A stretch of DNA of 22,647 bases. Source: Halolacustris sp051744345 (GTDB lineage: Bacteria; Actinomycetota; Humimicrobiia; Humimicrobiales; Humimicrobiaceae). The DNA lies in assembly GCA_051744345.1 (NCBI GenBank), contig JBNJCW010000029.1, positions 1 through 22,647 on the forward strand, written 5' to 3'. This document shows positions 7,418-15,621 of this stretch, piece after piece. The position numbers were made by a program, and so were the translations under genes. How positions within the stretch are numbered: position 1 is the first letter of the stretch; each line of letters opens with the position of its first letter. A model generated the notes under the pieces. It saw only the letters and a program-made list of their open reading frames with translations. It ran no database searches and was not told the DNA's origin.

Positions 7418-8230
7418 ATGGAAGAAGATAGGATTAAAAAAAAGGTTAGAGAGGATTATGCAAGGGTTGCTGGAGGAAGCAGCTGTTGCTCTTCTGCCAG
7501 CTGCTGCGGGCAGGCCAGTGGAGTCGATGATATAAGCATAGGAATGGGTTATGACCGACAGGACTTAAAAACTGCCCCGGAAGGATCCAATCTCGGGCTT
7601 GGCTGCGGTAACCCTATTGCGCTTGCTTCCCTCAGGAACGGTGAAGTTGTGCTGGATCTTGGTTCCGGTGCCGGATTTGACTGTTTTCTGGCTGCGGATA
7701 AGGTTGGGCCGGAAGGCAAGATAATAGGGGTGGATATGACTCCGGAGATGGTCAGCAAGGCAAGGGAGAATGCAGCCAAAGACGGCTACAGTAATGTTGA
7801 ATTCAGGCTGGGTGAAATTGAAAGCTTGCCGGTGGAAAGCGGAACTGTTGATGTAGTCATATCCAACTGTGTAATCAACCTGTCCCCGCAGAAGGAAAAA
7901 GTTTTCTCTGAGGCATTAAGGGTGCTTAAATCCGGGGGCAGGATAGCCGTGTCTGATATTGTACTTTTAAAAGAGCTGCCTGAACTGATAAAAAATGATA
8001 TGGCTGCATATTCAGCATGCATATCCGGCGCAATCAAGAGGGATGGCTACCTTTCCATCATGGAAGAAGCTGGATTCAAGGATATAAATATATTGGGGGA
8101 GGCTTCCTTTTCCTTAAAATCTATCATAAGTGACCAGGCCGCAGACAGTTATTTAAACCTGCCGCCGGAGCAGGCAGAAGCTGTTAATAGCTCGCTTATA
8201 AGCTTGAAAGTGTGTGCCTCCAAACCCTAA
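7418..8230 (+). CDS. arsM: Arsenite S-adenosylmethionine methyltransferase ArsM
   Basis: ArsM methylates As(III) with SAM to mono-, di- and trimethyl arsenicals, a cytoplasmic detoxification route. The 270 residues show the family layout: a Cys-rich N terminus SSCCSSASCCG (21-31), the GLGCGNP motif with C63, the Rossmann SAM site VLDLGSGAGFDCF (78-90), the acidic GVDMTPEM, then SNCVINL with C151 and ACISGA with C201. C63, C151 and C201 correspond to the conserved arsenic-binding thiols of ArsM enzymes. The start at 7418 is chosen because AGGAGG lies at 7404-7409; an upstream TTG in frame at 7355 falls inside the promoter. Own promoter and terminator make it a single-gene unit. No other ars gene is visible. 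Confidence 0.93.
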   Translation: MEEDRIKKKVREDYARVAGGSSCCSSASCCGQASGVDDISIGMGYDRQDLKTAPEGSNLGLGCGNPIALASLRNGEVVLDLGSGAGFDCFLAADKVGPEGKIIGVDMTPEMVSKARENAAKDGYSNVEFRLGEIESLPVESGTVDVVISNCVINLSPQKEKVFSEALRVLKSGGRIAVSDIVLLKELPELIKNDMAAYSACISGAIKRDGYLSIMEEAGFKDINILGEASFSLKSIISDQAADSYLNLPPEQAEAVNSSLISLKVCASKP

Positions 8231-8256
8231 AAATGGGATTTTGGGCTGGGTTTTTT
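8222..8256 (+). terminator. Probable intrinsic terminator of arsM
   Basis: AAACCC (8222-8227) can pair with GGGTTT (8248-8253), with a further A/T stem inside, followed by a T-run to 8256. The hairpin begins within the last codons of arsM. The stem is interrupted, so strength is moderate. Confidence 0.5.
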
Positions 8257-8321
8257 CTAATGGGAACATATTTAAGGTATAATCCTATTAATATATCATA
8301 AGCTATATTGAATTAGGTCCA

Positions 8322-9155
8322 ATGAATGTCGTTTTAATTATTCTGGTAATTGTAGAGATTATCCTTCTGGCAGCAGTTTATTTGATATTCTTATTCAATA
8401 GAAAGATAAGGAAAGAGATAAGGCTGGTCCTGGAGGATTCGGGCTACGGAGAAGGAAAAACTTTCAGGGAAAGTGATTTAGAAGGCCTGCCCCCTCCGGT
8501 CTCAAGATATTTAAGCTATGCCTTAAAAGACGGCCAGATGCATGTGGGCAGGGCCAAGGTTATGCAGTCCGGATATATAAGGATGGCAGAAAACAAGGGC
8601 TGGCTTCCATTGAAAGCGGTACAGTATTTTAACTGCAGCAAACCTGCTTTTATATGGGTGGCAAATGTAAGAATCTTGCCCGGAGTCTGGATAACAGTAA
8701 AAGATGCCTACTGCTGCCGGGAAGGGACCATGGCTGCCAGGCTTTTTTCAAGCATCCCGGTTACCAGTGCGGCAGGAAATGAGATGGATGTATCATCCCT
8801 TACAAGGTATCTGGCTGGAATGGTCTGGTTCCCGACATCATTTCTTCCTTCACGGTACCTAAGCTGGGAACCGGTGGATAACGGTTCTGCAAAAGCGGTA
8901 GTAGATGATGGCAAAAATAAGGCCGGGGCGGTATTCGATATGGATAAGCAGGGAAGAGTAACAGAGGTTTATTCAGATGAAAGGTACCGGAAAAAAAGAG
9001 ACGGTTATTACATGGAAGGATGGCGGGGTTACTTGAAGAATTACAGGCAGTTTGGGGCAATGAATATACCTTCAGAAATTGAAGCTGAATGGGAATCAGC
9101 CGCGGGCAGATTTAAGTATGTAAAGATTAGGGTAGATAATATTGAGTTTGATTAA
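8322..9155 (+). CDS. Membrane-anchored DUF6544-like protein
   Basis: This is a 277-residue protein with one N-terminal transmembrane helix (about residues 3-25) and a soluble remainder. The stretch LEGLPPPVSRYLSYAL (53-68) and the later MVWFPTSFLPSRYLSWEPV are typical of proteins annotated as DUF6544, whose function is not known. The family name is from memory of these motifs and is less certain than the gene itself. The positive residues after the helix (NRKIRKEIR) suggest that the soluble domain is cytoplasmic. AGG lies only a few bases before the ATG, so the ribosome site is modest. A TATAAT at 8279-8284 may be the -10 box. The gene ends eight bases before the convergent M23 peptidase. Confidence 0.75.
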   Translation: MNVVLIILVIVEIILLAAVYLIFLFNRKIRKEIRLVLEDSGYGEGKTFRESDLEGLPPPVSRYLSYALKDGQMHVGRAKVMQSGYIRMAENKGWLPLKAVQYFNCSKPAFIWVANVRILPGVWITVKDAYCCREGTMAARLFSSIPVTSAAGNEMDVSSLTRYLAGMVWFPTSFLPSRYLSWEPVDNGSAKAVVDDGKNKAGAVFDMDKQGRVTEVYSDERYRKKRDGYYMEGWRGYLKNYRQFGAMNIPSEIEAEWESAAGRFKYVKIRVDNIEFD

Positions 9156-9163
9156 GATAGGAT

Positions 9164-10306
9164 TTAGAAATAGCCCATGGGGTTTCTGGCACTCCCATTA
9201 ATTCTTACTTCAAAATGAACATGGGGGCCGGTTGTCCATCCGGTGGTGCCAACATAACCTATGGTCTGTCCCCTGCTTACGCTCTGCCCTCCTGACACCG
9301 CAAAACCGTCCAGGTGTGCGTAGAAAGTGGCAAAACCCCCGCCATGGTATATCAAGATAAAATTACCATAACCTCCATGATAGCCGGTTTCTATAACCTG
9401 GCCTGCGTCTGCGGCTACGATAGGAGTTCCCCTGGAACAGTATATGTCAATACCTGAGTGGAAACGCCCCCCTCTGGGACCGAATCTTGAGGATAATTTT
9501 CCATTGGTAGGCCAGAGCAGTTTTCCTGTGGGGGAGGTACCGTGGGTAAGGCTCTTTAGAGTGTTTTTAATTTCATTTTCTTTAGCGGTAAGCTGACGGT
9601 CCATAGCCACCAGAGCTTCTTTGTCCTGTTGTGTTTTCTGAAGCAGGCCTTTTTTATCATTGTATATGGACTCAATTTCATTATTCTTGGATTCTGTCTG
9701 GGCAAGGAGTTTTTCTATTTCACTCTTATTTTTTTCCTGCTTGTCTTTTAAGTCGATGATACTTTTTTTAACATTGAGGAGTTTTATCCTGTCCTCTTTT
9801 ATTTCCTGGATAATCCTTATATCTTCCTGGGCGATAACATTCATAAGCTTGATTTTTGAGAAAAATTCAAGGAAACTTTCGGTGCCGGTCAGGAGTTCGA
9901 ATAAATTATTGTTCCCGTACTTATAAATGGATGCAGCCCTTTTATTCAGTAACTGAACTTTTTCATCCAGTACAACCTCAATTTCTTCCAGCTCCTTATT
10001 TTTATCCTCCAGCTTCAGGGTATTTTCTTCAATATCATTGTTGAGTACCTCAAGAGCTAGGTTTAACTCTTCAAGTTCTGAAAGGGTTTTTAGGTACTGT
10101 TCTTCTACCGTATTTACCTGGTTCATCAGTTCGGATTCGGTTTCCTTGATCTCTTCAATCTGTTTTAGGTTCTGTTCTTTTTCCCTTTTTAGGTCCTCCA
10201 GCTGTTCTTCCAGCGGAGATGCATGAGCCGGTATTGGTTGGATTAAAAAAGCTGAAACAGCTATCAGCAAAAATATGAGCACTATTGGTTTAGTCTTATA
10301 TATCAT
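9164..10306 (-). CDS. Secreted coiled-coil M23 (LytM-type) peptidoglycan hydrolase
   Basis: This 380-residue protein has the EnvC/PcsB-like layout. A signal peptide covers about residues 1-29 (hydrophobic core 8-22, cut near AHA-S). A long coiled coil runs from about 31 to 250. A C-terminal M23 peptidase domain follows from about 260. The zinc site is complete: H283-x-x-x-D287 in FHSGIDIY, H331 in YAHLDG and H362-V-H364 in HVHFE. Such enzymes cut peptidoglycan cross-bridges outside the membrane, with the coiled coil used for control, often by FtsEX-type complexes; no ftsEX is in the window. No clear ribosome site precedes the ATG, although an extended -10 promoter lies close upstream. It is a paralog of the gene at 21375-22526. 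Confidence 0.92.
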   Translation of the reverse strand: MIYKTKPIVLIFLLIAVSAFLIQPIPAHASPLEEQLEDLKREKEQNLKQIEEIKETESELMNQVNTVEEQYLKTLSELEELNLALEVLNNDIEENTLKLEDKNKELEEIEVVLDEKVQLLNKRAASIYKYGNNNLFELLTGTESFLEFFSKIKLMNVIAQEDIRIIQEIKEDRIKLLNVKKSIIDLKDKQEKNKSEIEKLLAQTESKNNEIESIYNDKKGLLQKTQQDKEALVAMDRQLTAKENEIKNTLKSLTHGTSPTGKLLWPTNGKLSSRFGPRGGRFHSGIDIYCSRGTPIVAADAGQVIETGYHGGYGNFILIYHGGGFATFYAHLDGFAVSGGQSVSRGQTIGYVGTTGWTTGPHVHFEVRINGSARNPMGYF

Positions 10307-10334
10307 AATAATTTATTAAAAACTTTTTGCTTAG

Positions 10335-10343
10335 ATTATACCA
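10335..10343 (-). promoter_or_regulatory. Extended -10 promoter of the M23 peptidase gene
   Basis: On the minus strand the bases read TGGTATAAT, a perfect TATAAT with the TGn extension that can replace a -35 box; no good -35 is present. It lies about 29 bases before the ATG, giving a leader of only about 20 bases without a Shine-Dalgarno sequence. Confidence 0.5.
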
Positions 10344-10449
10344 TATTAATTAACAGGTTATACCGGCTTTTGCTGTGAGGCGGCGCCGGCAGTTTTCCGG
10401 CAGTCCTGGATATTGGTTTCTGTCCCGCTGGGCTTTTATAACTGAAAAG

Positions 10450-10977
10450 CTATTTAGCGGGGACGCATTGGAAGTATTTACCCATGCAGTAGGTCAGTGT
10501 TTCCAGTTTGTCATAATCCAGGTCTCCGTCTTCGTAAACCCATTGCTGGTCACTGCTTACACATAAAACTTCCCCTATAAAAAGGTCATGTGTGCCCAGG
10601 GTAATAACCTTTCTGACTATGCACTCAATATTTATGGGGCACTGGGATATAAGGGGTGTATTTATCTTAAGGGGTTTTGCCTTGTCAAGGCCCAGCTGCT
10701 TAAATTTGTCAGTATCTTTTCCTGACCTGGTTCCGCAGAACTCACAGACATCTTCCTGGCCTTTTTTGGGGATGTTTATTACGAACTCACCGGATTTTTT
10801 TATTAACTGATGGGAAAACCTGGAAGGCCTGATAGATATAGAGATAAGAGGGGGCTTGCTGCATACTGTTCCCGCCCATGCTAAAGTGATGATATTATCT
10901 TTGTTCTCGTGGGAAGAAGATACCAGTACTGCAGGATTAGGATAAAGCCTTTCATGTATGCCAATATTTTTTTTCAT
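10450..10977 (-). CDS. Flavin reductase family (flavoredoxin-like) protein
   Basis: The 175-residue protein is a member of the FMN-binding flavin reductase-like family. The hallmark pattern is seen as YPNPAVLVSS (12-21), ITLAWAGTVCSKPPLISISI (30-49) with RPSRFSH after it, and GEFVINIP (63-70). These form the split-barrel FMN site. In anaerobes such proteins carry electrons or reduce flavins with NAD(P)H or ferredoxin. There is no signal peptide. A CEFCG pair (C78, C81) is a feature of the flavoredoxin-type branch. GGAGG lies seven bases before the ATG. It is divergent from the DUF488 gene. Confidence 0.88.
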   Translation of the reverse strand: MKKNIGIHERLYPNPAVLVSSSHENKDNIITLAWAGTVCSKPPLISISIRPSRFSHQLIKKSGEFVINIPKKGQEDVCEFCGTRSGKDTDKFKQLGLDKAKPLKINTPLISQCPINIECIVRKVITLGTHDLFIGEVLCVSSDQQWVYEDGDLDYDKLETLTYCMGKYFQCVPAK

Positions 10978-11065
10978 ATTTTCCTCCGGTATTTAATTTA
11001 TTTGCTACTATATTACTAAAAGCTGGGGTAAAATAAAATCGGTATATTTTTATAAATAGGCTTCC

Positions 11066-11419
11066 GTGATTTGCATAAAAAGGGTTTATGAAAAAAAAGG
11101 AAGAGATGATGGCTGCAGGGTCCTGGCAGACAGGCTGTGGCCCAGGGGTCTTTCAAAGAAAGAAGCAGCCATAGACCTGTGGCTGAAGGAGATTGCCCCC
11201 AGCAAGAGCCTGAGGGTATGGTTTAGCCATGACCTCCAAAAATGGGAGGGGTTCAGGAAAAGGTATATGGGAGAGCTGGAAAAGAAAAAAAACCTGGTAA
11301 AAAAGCTAAAAGAGCTTGAGGGGGAGCACAAAACAGTATTCCTCCTCTTTTGGGCTAAAGACAAAAAACATAATAATGCGGTGGTACTGAGGGATTACTT
11401 AACCAGTATTGGAAAATAA
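11066..11419 (+). CDS. DUF488 family (YeaO-like) protein
   Basis: This 117-residue protein matches the full length of the short DUF488 family. Hallmarks are the N-terminal IKRVYE, VLADRLWPRGLSK (19-31), SLRVWFSHDLQKW and the C-terminal LLFWAKDKKHNNAVVL (93-108). The biochemical role of the family is not established. The start is GTG at 11066, chosen because the family N terminus begins at this point; AGG at 11058-11060 is a weak ribosome site. The last codons overlap the -35 box of the downstream Fur-family gene. Confidence 0.88.
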   Translation: MICIKRVYEKKGRDDGCRVLADRLWPRGLSKKEAAIDLWLKEIAPSKSLRVWFSHDLQKWEGFRKRYMGELEKKKNLVKKLKELEGEHKTVFLLFWAKDKKHNNAVVLRDYLTSIGK

Positions 11420-11437
11420 GATTAATTATTATATAAT
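11409..11437 (+). promoter_or_regulatory. Promoter placing the Fur-family start codon at +1
   Basis: TTGGAA (11409-11414) and a perfect TATAAT (11432-11437) are separated by 17 bases. Only six bases lie between the -10 box and the ATG at 11444, so transcription should start at or next to the A of the start codon. No Shine-Dalgarno sequence precedes the ATG. This points to a leaderless mRNA. Confidence 0.6.
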
Positions 11438-11443
11438 AGCAAT

Positions 11444-11881
11444 ATGAATTTAAATAAAAATGAATTGTTGGAAAAATTTAAGCAGAAGTGCAGGGACAAT
11501 AATTGCAAGATAACTCCCCAGAGAACTGTTATATACAGGGAGTTAATTAATTCAACCGACCATCCGGATGTGGAAACCCTGTACGGGAGGGTTAAGAATA
11601 TTTTTCCTAATATATCCTTTGATACCGTATACAGGACTCTTTCATTTTTCTATGACATAGGGGTTGCTGAAATAATTGATGGGATTTGCTCCACCAGGAG
11701 GTATGAAGGAAACACCGGCAAGCATTACCATTATTTATGCAAAAAATGCAATAATATTATAGACCTGCACGGACTGCCTTTTGACTACCAGGCCCCCCGG
11801 GAGATAAAACAGCGGTTTGACGTAAAGAATGTCAGGATTATCTTTGAGGGAATATGCAATGACTGCCAGGCCCGCCATTAG
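11444..11881 (+). CDS. Fur/PerR-family metal-dependent regulator
   Basis: The 145-residue protein has the Fur-family plan: a winged-helix DNA-binding domain (about 1-85, with ITPQRTVIYREL and FDTVYRTLSFF) and a dimerisation domain with metal sites. The structural zinc site is complete, C99-x-x-C102 and C138-x-x-C141. Regulatory-site residues are H40, H94, H96 and D107, as in PerR, but the position of PerR Asp85 appears to be E88 (RYEGN). That could change metal choice or peroxide sensing. The closest functional class is PerR-like, which is an inference; Zur or Fur remain possible. The gene appears to be transcribed from a promoter ending at its start codon. A ZnuA-like protein further along is a possible target, but no clear box was found. 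Confidence 0.9.
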   Translation: MNLNKNELLEKFKQKCRDNNCKITPQRTVIYRELINSTDHPDVETLYGRVKNIFPNISFDTVYRTLSFFYDIGVAEIIDGICSTRRYEGNTGKHYHYLCKKCNNIIDLHGLPFDYQAPREIKQRFDVKNVRIIFEGICNDCQARH

Positions 11882-11911
11882 CCGGTTGTAAATATTTTTC
11901 ATGAATCCGGA

Positions 11912-13243
11912 TCAGCTTATCAGCAGCTGTTTTGGTTCAGCATCAAGGTATTTGGCTATTTTCTGCAGCCTGTAATTTAAGAAATCCCTGTCTTTTTTCT
12001 GCAGCATTTCCAGGTTAAATCCCCCGATAGCATACCTGCAAAACTCTATTAAAGTATTTCTGGCTTTCCTGTTTTTCCCTTCGGCTATGATGGCTATTGC
12101 TTCTATGACCGTAGAAAATACCGAAATCTGGTTCCTGGAAAAGTTTAGTATCTTATAGAAGCTGGAATAAAGAATATCTTCAAAGGTCCTTTCATCAAGT
12201 ATCAGCCGCAGGTTTTGCTGCTGGTCGTAGAAGTATTTTTTCCCGGTACAGTAGCTGCAAATTTCAAAAAGAATAATACTCATATTGCGTATGCTGAGCA
12301 TGGCGGTATTAGGATCATTTATTGAAGGAGAAATTGCCCTTAAAGCAATTTCTTCAAGTTTCTGTAACCCAAAGTCCAGGTCCTGGGCAGTATCTTTGTA
12401 GTTTCCTATGGTAAAGTATTTTGCAGTATTGCATTTGATTTCCTCATCTTGGTTATGGTTCCATACGAGAATCACAGGACTAAATTTTCCTACATAATCA
12501 CCTAAACGTACAACTGTCTCCATAATAATATCTTTATCCTTTGCGTAATTTAACAATCCTTCAATATCTATATATTGTACGTGGCCGGACTTATTGGACT
12601 TTAGCTCTTCTGAATGGATTTTATGCAGGTTTATTATCCCTTCCTTTGCTCCGGATAATACTTTCCCGTTTTTCTTAAGTTTATCAATCTTTCGCTGTTT
12701 CTTTCTGAGGGTGCCAAGGACTTCTGAGCTTAAATCTTCTATCAGGTTGTTTACCTGTATGGATTTGGCTATATACTGCAAAAAACGGATAAAATAACCG
12801 ATACTTACCAGGGAAAGTATGATAGCAAAGAAAGCAGAAAAGACCAGCGTTGCCGGTTCTCTCTCATGCATAAAAAGCAGGGACACGATAGAATAGGTGA
12901 AACCGGCAATAAATACCCCCAGCACTATCTGCGTAAGTTTGTCCGAGATAAAGTTTTGCAGGGTCCTGGGGGAGAACTGTGAAGAATAGATGGAAAGAAC
13001 CACCATAATGGTAGAGAAGGTTATAGTTGTCATGGTCAGCAGGGAAGTGGCAATGACTGTAAGTATGGTCCTTCCCAAAATTACACTGGTAAAAGCAAAA
13101 GAAGGCAAAAAGCTCCGCAGCTGCTGCTGGAAAGCACTGCCTATGGCGGTGGTGATAAAGGCAAGGATCATAGCGCCTAATATGAACAGGGCAGGTATGA
13201 ACCAGAGGCTTTCCTTAAATCTTAATATTATCCTAGTAAACAA
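11912..13243 (-). CDS. DUF2254 membrane protein
   Basis: This 443-residue protein shows the DUF2254 pattern. Four transmembrane helices lie in the first 160 residues (about 13-35, 58-85, 105-125 and 133-155), with SIYSSQFSPRTLQNFISDK between the second and third. A long cytoplasmic domain follows, containing the family signature ALRAISPSINDPNTA (about 300-315). The function of DUF2254 proteins is unknown. The start is TTG at 13243, supported by AAAGGA six bases upstream. It is divergent from the AmaP-like gene and convergent with the Fur-family gene, 30 bases apart. Confidence 0.88.
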   Translation of the reverse strand: MFTRIILRFKESLWFIPALFILGAMILAFITTAIGSAFQQQLRSFLPSFAFTSVILGRTILTVIATSLLTMTTITFSTIMVVLSIYSSQFSPRTLQNFISDKLTQIVLGVFIAGFTYSIVSLLFMHEREPATLVFSAFFAIILSLVSIGYFIRFLQYIAKSIQVNNLIEDLSSEVLGTLRKKQRKIDKLKKNGKVLSGAKEGIINLHKIHSEELKSNKSGHVQYIDIEGLLNYAKDKDIIMETVVRLGDYVGKFSPVILVWNHNQDEEIKCNTAKYFTIGNYKDTAQDLDFGLQKLEEIALRAISPSINDPNTAMLSIRNMSIILFEICSYCTGKKYFYDQQQNLRLILDERTFEDILYSSFYKILNFSRNQISVFSTVIEAIAIIAEGKNRKARNTLIEFCRYAIGGFNLEMLQKKDRDFLNYRLQKIAKYLDAEPKQLLIS

Positions 13244-13387
13244 GTTTTTCCTTTAGTTATGTTTGTTTTAATTCTATTATATTTTCCGGTTTTTTTTAAA
13301 CTAAATGGGTAATTTTTTTTTAACTGAAAATTATAGGAATATACTGTAATATTATAATAAGCAATTAATTAGGACGAAAGGAATGTT

Positions 13388-13987
13388 ATGAATATTTTCA
13401 ATAAAATAATAGTAGTAATACTGCTTCTTTTCCTGGCTGTTGCTTCCATAGTATCTGTAGTGAATATATTTGCCAACCTTTATGACATATCTGATGTGGC
13501 GGGCAGGATTGTCGATTACTTCAACCAGGCCAACCAGTTTGTTTTAGCTTTAGTGCTTCTGGTGATATTGGTGGTAAGCCTGCTTCTGCTGGTATTTGAA
13601 TTTTACAGGAGAAAGGTAAAGGTTGCCAGCATATCAAGTGACCAGTCGGGCAGGACAATGATTACCCTAAAAACCGTATCCAACCAGGTAAAGGACAGGC
13701 TGTCCAAACTGGAAAATGTTATTGACCCAAGGGTGACCATAGCTCCCAAAGGTGATGGTATCATTATAGATATCTTTTCGGACCTGGTTAAAGGCGACAA
13801 TGTTACCCAGAGAACCGAGGAGATAAGAAAAACAGCGACCGATTTTGCAACCGAAGAGCTGGGTTTTAAAGTGCTGAAAACTAATTATACCGCTACCAGT
13901 TTTACAGCACCGAAAGAAGAGGTCAAGCAGGAACCGGTCAAGCAGGAACCGGAAGAAACAGGGGATGAGGACAACCCGGAACAATAG
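13388..13987 (+). CDS. amaP: AmaP-like membrane anchor with Asp23-type domain
   Basis: The 199 residues form two transmembrane helices (about 6-30 and 50-72) followed by a cytoplasmic Asp23/Gls24-like domain (about 76-165) and an acidic tail. This is the plan of AmaP, the anchor that holds Asp23 alkaline-shock protein at the membrane in Gram-positive bacteria; no separate asp23 gene is in the window. The tail holds two exact copies of VKQEP encoded by a perfect 15-bp tandem repeat. AAAGGA lies upstream of the ATG, and a TATAAT at 13353-13358 may be its -10 box. Family assignment is good; the exact partner is unknown. Confidence 0.8.
   Translation: MNIFNKIIVVILLLFLAVASIVSVVNIFANLYDISDVAGRIVDYFNQANQFVLALVLLVILVVSLLLLVFEFYRRKVKVASISSDQSGRTMITLKTVSNQVKDRLSKLENVIDPRVTIAPKGDGIIIDIFSDLVKGDNVTQRTEEIRKTATDFATEELGFKVLKTNYTATSFTAPKEEVKQEPVKQEPEETGDEDNPEQ
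13921..13950 (+). repeat. Perfect 15-bp tandem duplication in the amaP tail
   Basis: GGTCAAGCAGGAACC occurs twice head to tail (13921-13935, 13936-13950). The copies are identical, so the duplication is recent or prone to slippage. Being a multiple of three, it only adds one VKQEP-type unit to the acidic tail. Confidence 0.9.
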
Positions 13988-14109
13988 ATTCGACCATGGC
14001 GGGAACTGCTTCCGGCTGTCGGTTGGTGGCCGGGTATAAAATTTAAACTTAGCTTTCCAAAGACAATAATATTTCATATGAGAGCTAGAATACCCGGAAT
14101 AGAAAATGC

Positions 14110-14497
14110 ATGCCCGGCAGATTGGAAAATCACCAACCTTACCTGAGAAAAAGAAGAAAAGCGGCTGAAGTGCATGCAGGAAGGAAAGAGCCGGCCAAAG
14201 AAAGACAGCAAAAATTTGTTGGAGAGCTTTTGGGAAAGTCCAAGGAAAATACTGATGGAATAAAGAAGGTTATTTGAAGAAAAGGCAGCTTACCTTTTAG
14301 AGAAAAATGCCTTTGAGGAATATCGGGGCAGGCCCGCAAAAGAAATTGTCCGTAAACTAAAGATTGCCGGCAGTATGGCAGAGGAAAGCCTAAGAGAACT
14401 AATAGAAGGATATCATGAAGCAAATAAAAGCCCGGGAGGGTTCAAAGGCCAAAAGGAACTGCCGAAACCGGGGAAGGGAAAAGAAGGGATATTTTAG
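14110..14497 (+). pseudogene. Frameshifted charged hypothetical gene
   Basis: Two plus-strand reading frames join end to end. The first (14110-14277, 55 codons, MPGRLENHQPYLRKRRKAAE...) is basic and ends at TGA. The second (open from 14264 to the TAG at 14495-14497, beginning RRLFEEKAAYLLEKNAFEEY) continues with the same Lys/Glu/Ala-rich character, without a start codon near its beginning. They overlap by 14 bases, so one indel near 14264-14275 would restore a single protein of about 128 residues, mostly helical. No family is recognised and there is no strong ribosome site. A long minus-strand ORF over the same bases looks like a shadow. The remaining gap on either side (13988-14109, 14498-14539) shows nothing else. 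Confidence 0.4.
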
Positions 14498-14539
14498 ATA
14501 AGTCAAGCATACCACAAATAAAAGATAGGCCGGATTAAT

Positions 14540-14560
14540 AAAAAAACCGGAGCAGCCAGG
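14540..14560 (-). terminator. Weak intrinsic terminator after the Mth938-domain gene
   Basis: On the minus strand CCTGG and CCGG pair as a four-base stem with one bulged T, around CTGCT, followed by seven T residues. It lies 19 bases past the stop of the Mth938-domain gene. The stem is short, so this is only a moderate call. Confidence 0.35.
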
Positions 14561-14578
14561 CAAAAAATAAGAACAGGG

Positions 14579-14917
14579 CTAACAGGTTATATGGAAAGCC
14601 CCTACAGTCCTTTTTGTCTGGCTTAAGTTATTGAATTCCTTTACTGCTTCAAAAGTCCTTTTAATAACATATTTAATACTTTCGTCCCCCAATTTCTTTT
14701 TAAGTTCCTCGGCTACCTTCATTAAACCGCTTGCACCGGTCCCGATAACCAGAACTTCAGGCTTAAAGTCAAATACCTCCAGCAGGTCTCTTGCTTTTAA
14801 CAGGTGTCCGGTTTCTCTCCACCATTTAGGGTTAACCCTGTCCGGATAGACAATGACATCAGACCTGTATGTCTTGCCGTCTATGTTTATGGATCCAAAA
14901 CTGTATGAATCAATCAT
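14579..14917 (-). CDS. Mth938-domain (DUF498) protein
   Basis: The 112-residue protein matches the Mth938/AAMDC domain along its whole length: IDSYSFGSINIDGKTY at the N terminus, SDVIVYPDRV, WWRETGHLL, PEVLVIGTGASGLMKV (53-68) and the closing AFHITC. The family is widespread, small and of unknown biochemical role; its archaeal and human members fold as a compact alpha/beta sandwich. It should be cytoplasmic. GGAGG lies about ten bases before the ATG. A weak terminator follows the stop. It is a single-gene unit between the frameshifted hypothetical gene and a 62-residue hypothetical protein. Confidence 0.85.
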   Translation of the reverse strand: MIDSYSFGSINIDGKTYRSDVIVYPDRVNPKWWRETGHLLKARDLLEVFDFKPEVLVIGTGASGLMKVAEELKKKLGDESIKYVIKRTFEAVKEFNNLSQTKRTVGAFHITC

Positions 14918-15236
14918 ATCGGCCGCCCTCCGGCTTTTTTTTATACATCAATTAAAATTATATTAAAAACCGGAAGCTATATAAAGTTCATCAATTTTTG
15001 CTGTTTTTAAAATAGAGTTACCAGGCTGATTTTAAGCACTTTTATACAGGCTATAAGGCTGCAGCAATTTTTTGGCTATAGGTCCGATTACGTGAAAAGT
15101 TTCCGGATCTCACTACTCCATTATGTGTGGGGGATTATATACATGTGGCTGCTTAACCATTAAATTAGGCATCCTCAAACAGGGTATGGCTGGGATATAT
15201 TTAGGCCAGACCAAAGACAACTGTGGAAACATAGAA
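14918..15236. other. 319-bp gap without a supported gene
   Basis: I see no supported coding region or RNA gene. The left end holds the promoter and ribosome site of the Mth938-domain gene. A direct repeat GGCTATA (about 15049 and 15073) brackets GGCTGCAGCAATTTTTT. A plus-strand ORF that crosses into 15356 is antisense to the 62-residue gene and has no ribosome site. Confidence 0.4.
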
Positions 15237-15425
15237 TTATTTTTTACCGGAATTTATCTTATCAATTTCACCGGCAATCTTAAAAAGGGAGTCAAAAATA
15301 CAGTCAATGGTCTTGTCTACAAAATTGGTCTGGTACATGTCCATTCCCTTATTTGATTCCGTAAACTGGAGTTCGGACTTCAGGATGAACTTCTGGCACC
15401 TTATATACTCTTTGATGTCTTCCAT
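15237..15425 (-). CDS. Hypothetical protein, 62 aa
   Basis: This is a small soluble protein (MEDIKEYIRCQKFILKSELQ at the start, lysine-rich at the end), predicted mostly helical, with two cysteines. AGGAG lies about four bases before the ATG, which supports real translation. No family is recognised. It is divergent from the BlaI-type gene, and the AT-rich space between them holds palindromes that could regulate either. Confidence 0.6.
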   Translation of the reverse strand: MEDIKEYIRCQKFILKSELQFTESNKGMDMYQTNFVDKTIDCIFDSLFKIAGEIDKINSGKK

Positions 15426-15621
15426 GGCTCTCCTTGTTTTTTAAATTATAACAAATTTAACATAATAATGTAACAAAAATTATAAATAGAAAAACAACAC
15501 CTGTTGCTTTATATGAAATGAAGTATAATATTTCTATACAAATAAATTATTCTTAAAAAGTATTTGGTTACTAAGAATTATTAAAAAAATTTGATATAAT
15601 AACCAATAATTTAAAACTTGC

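Noticed and set aside
14139..14423. 94-codon minus-strand ORF
   Set aside because: Antisense to the frameshifted charged ORF; no ribosome site and a composition typical of a shadow frame.
14922..14942. GCCG/CGGC hairpin followed by eight T residues
   Set aside because: It would terminate plus-strand transcription, but no plus-strand gene lies upstream, and it overlaps the ribosome site of the Mth938-domain gene; the stem is only four to five bases.
15123..15356. 77-codon plus-strand ORF
   Set aside because: Overlaps the 62-residue minus-strand gene, which has a good ribosome site; this one has none.
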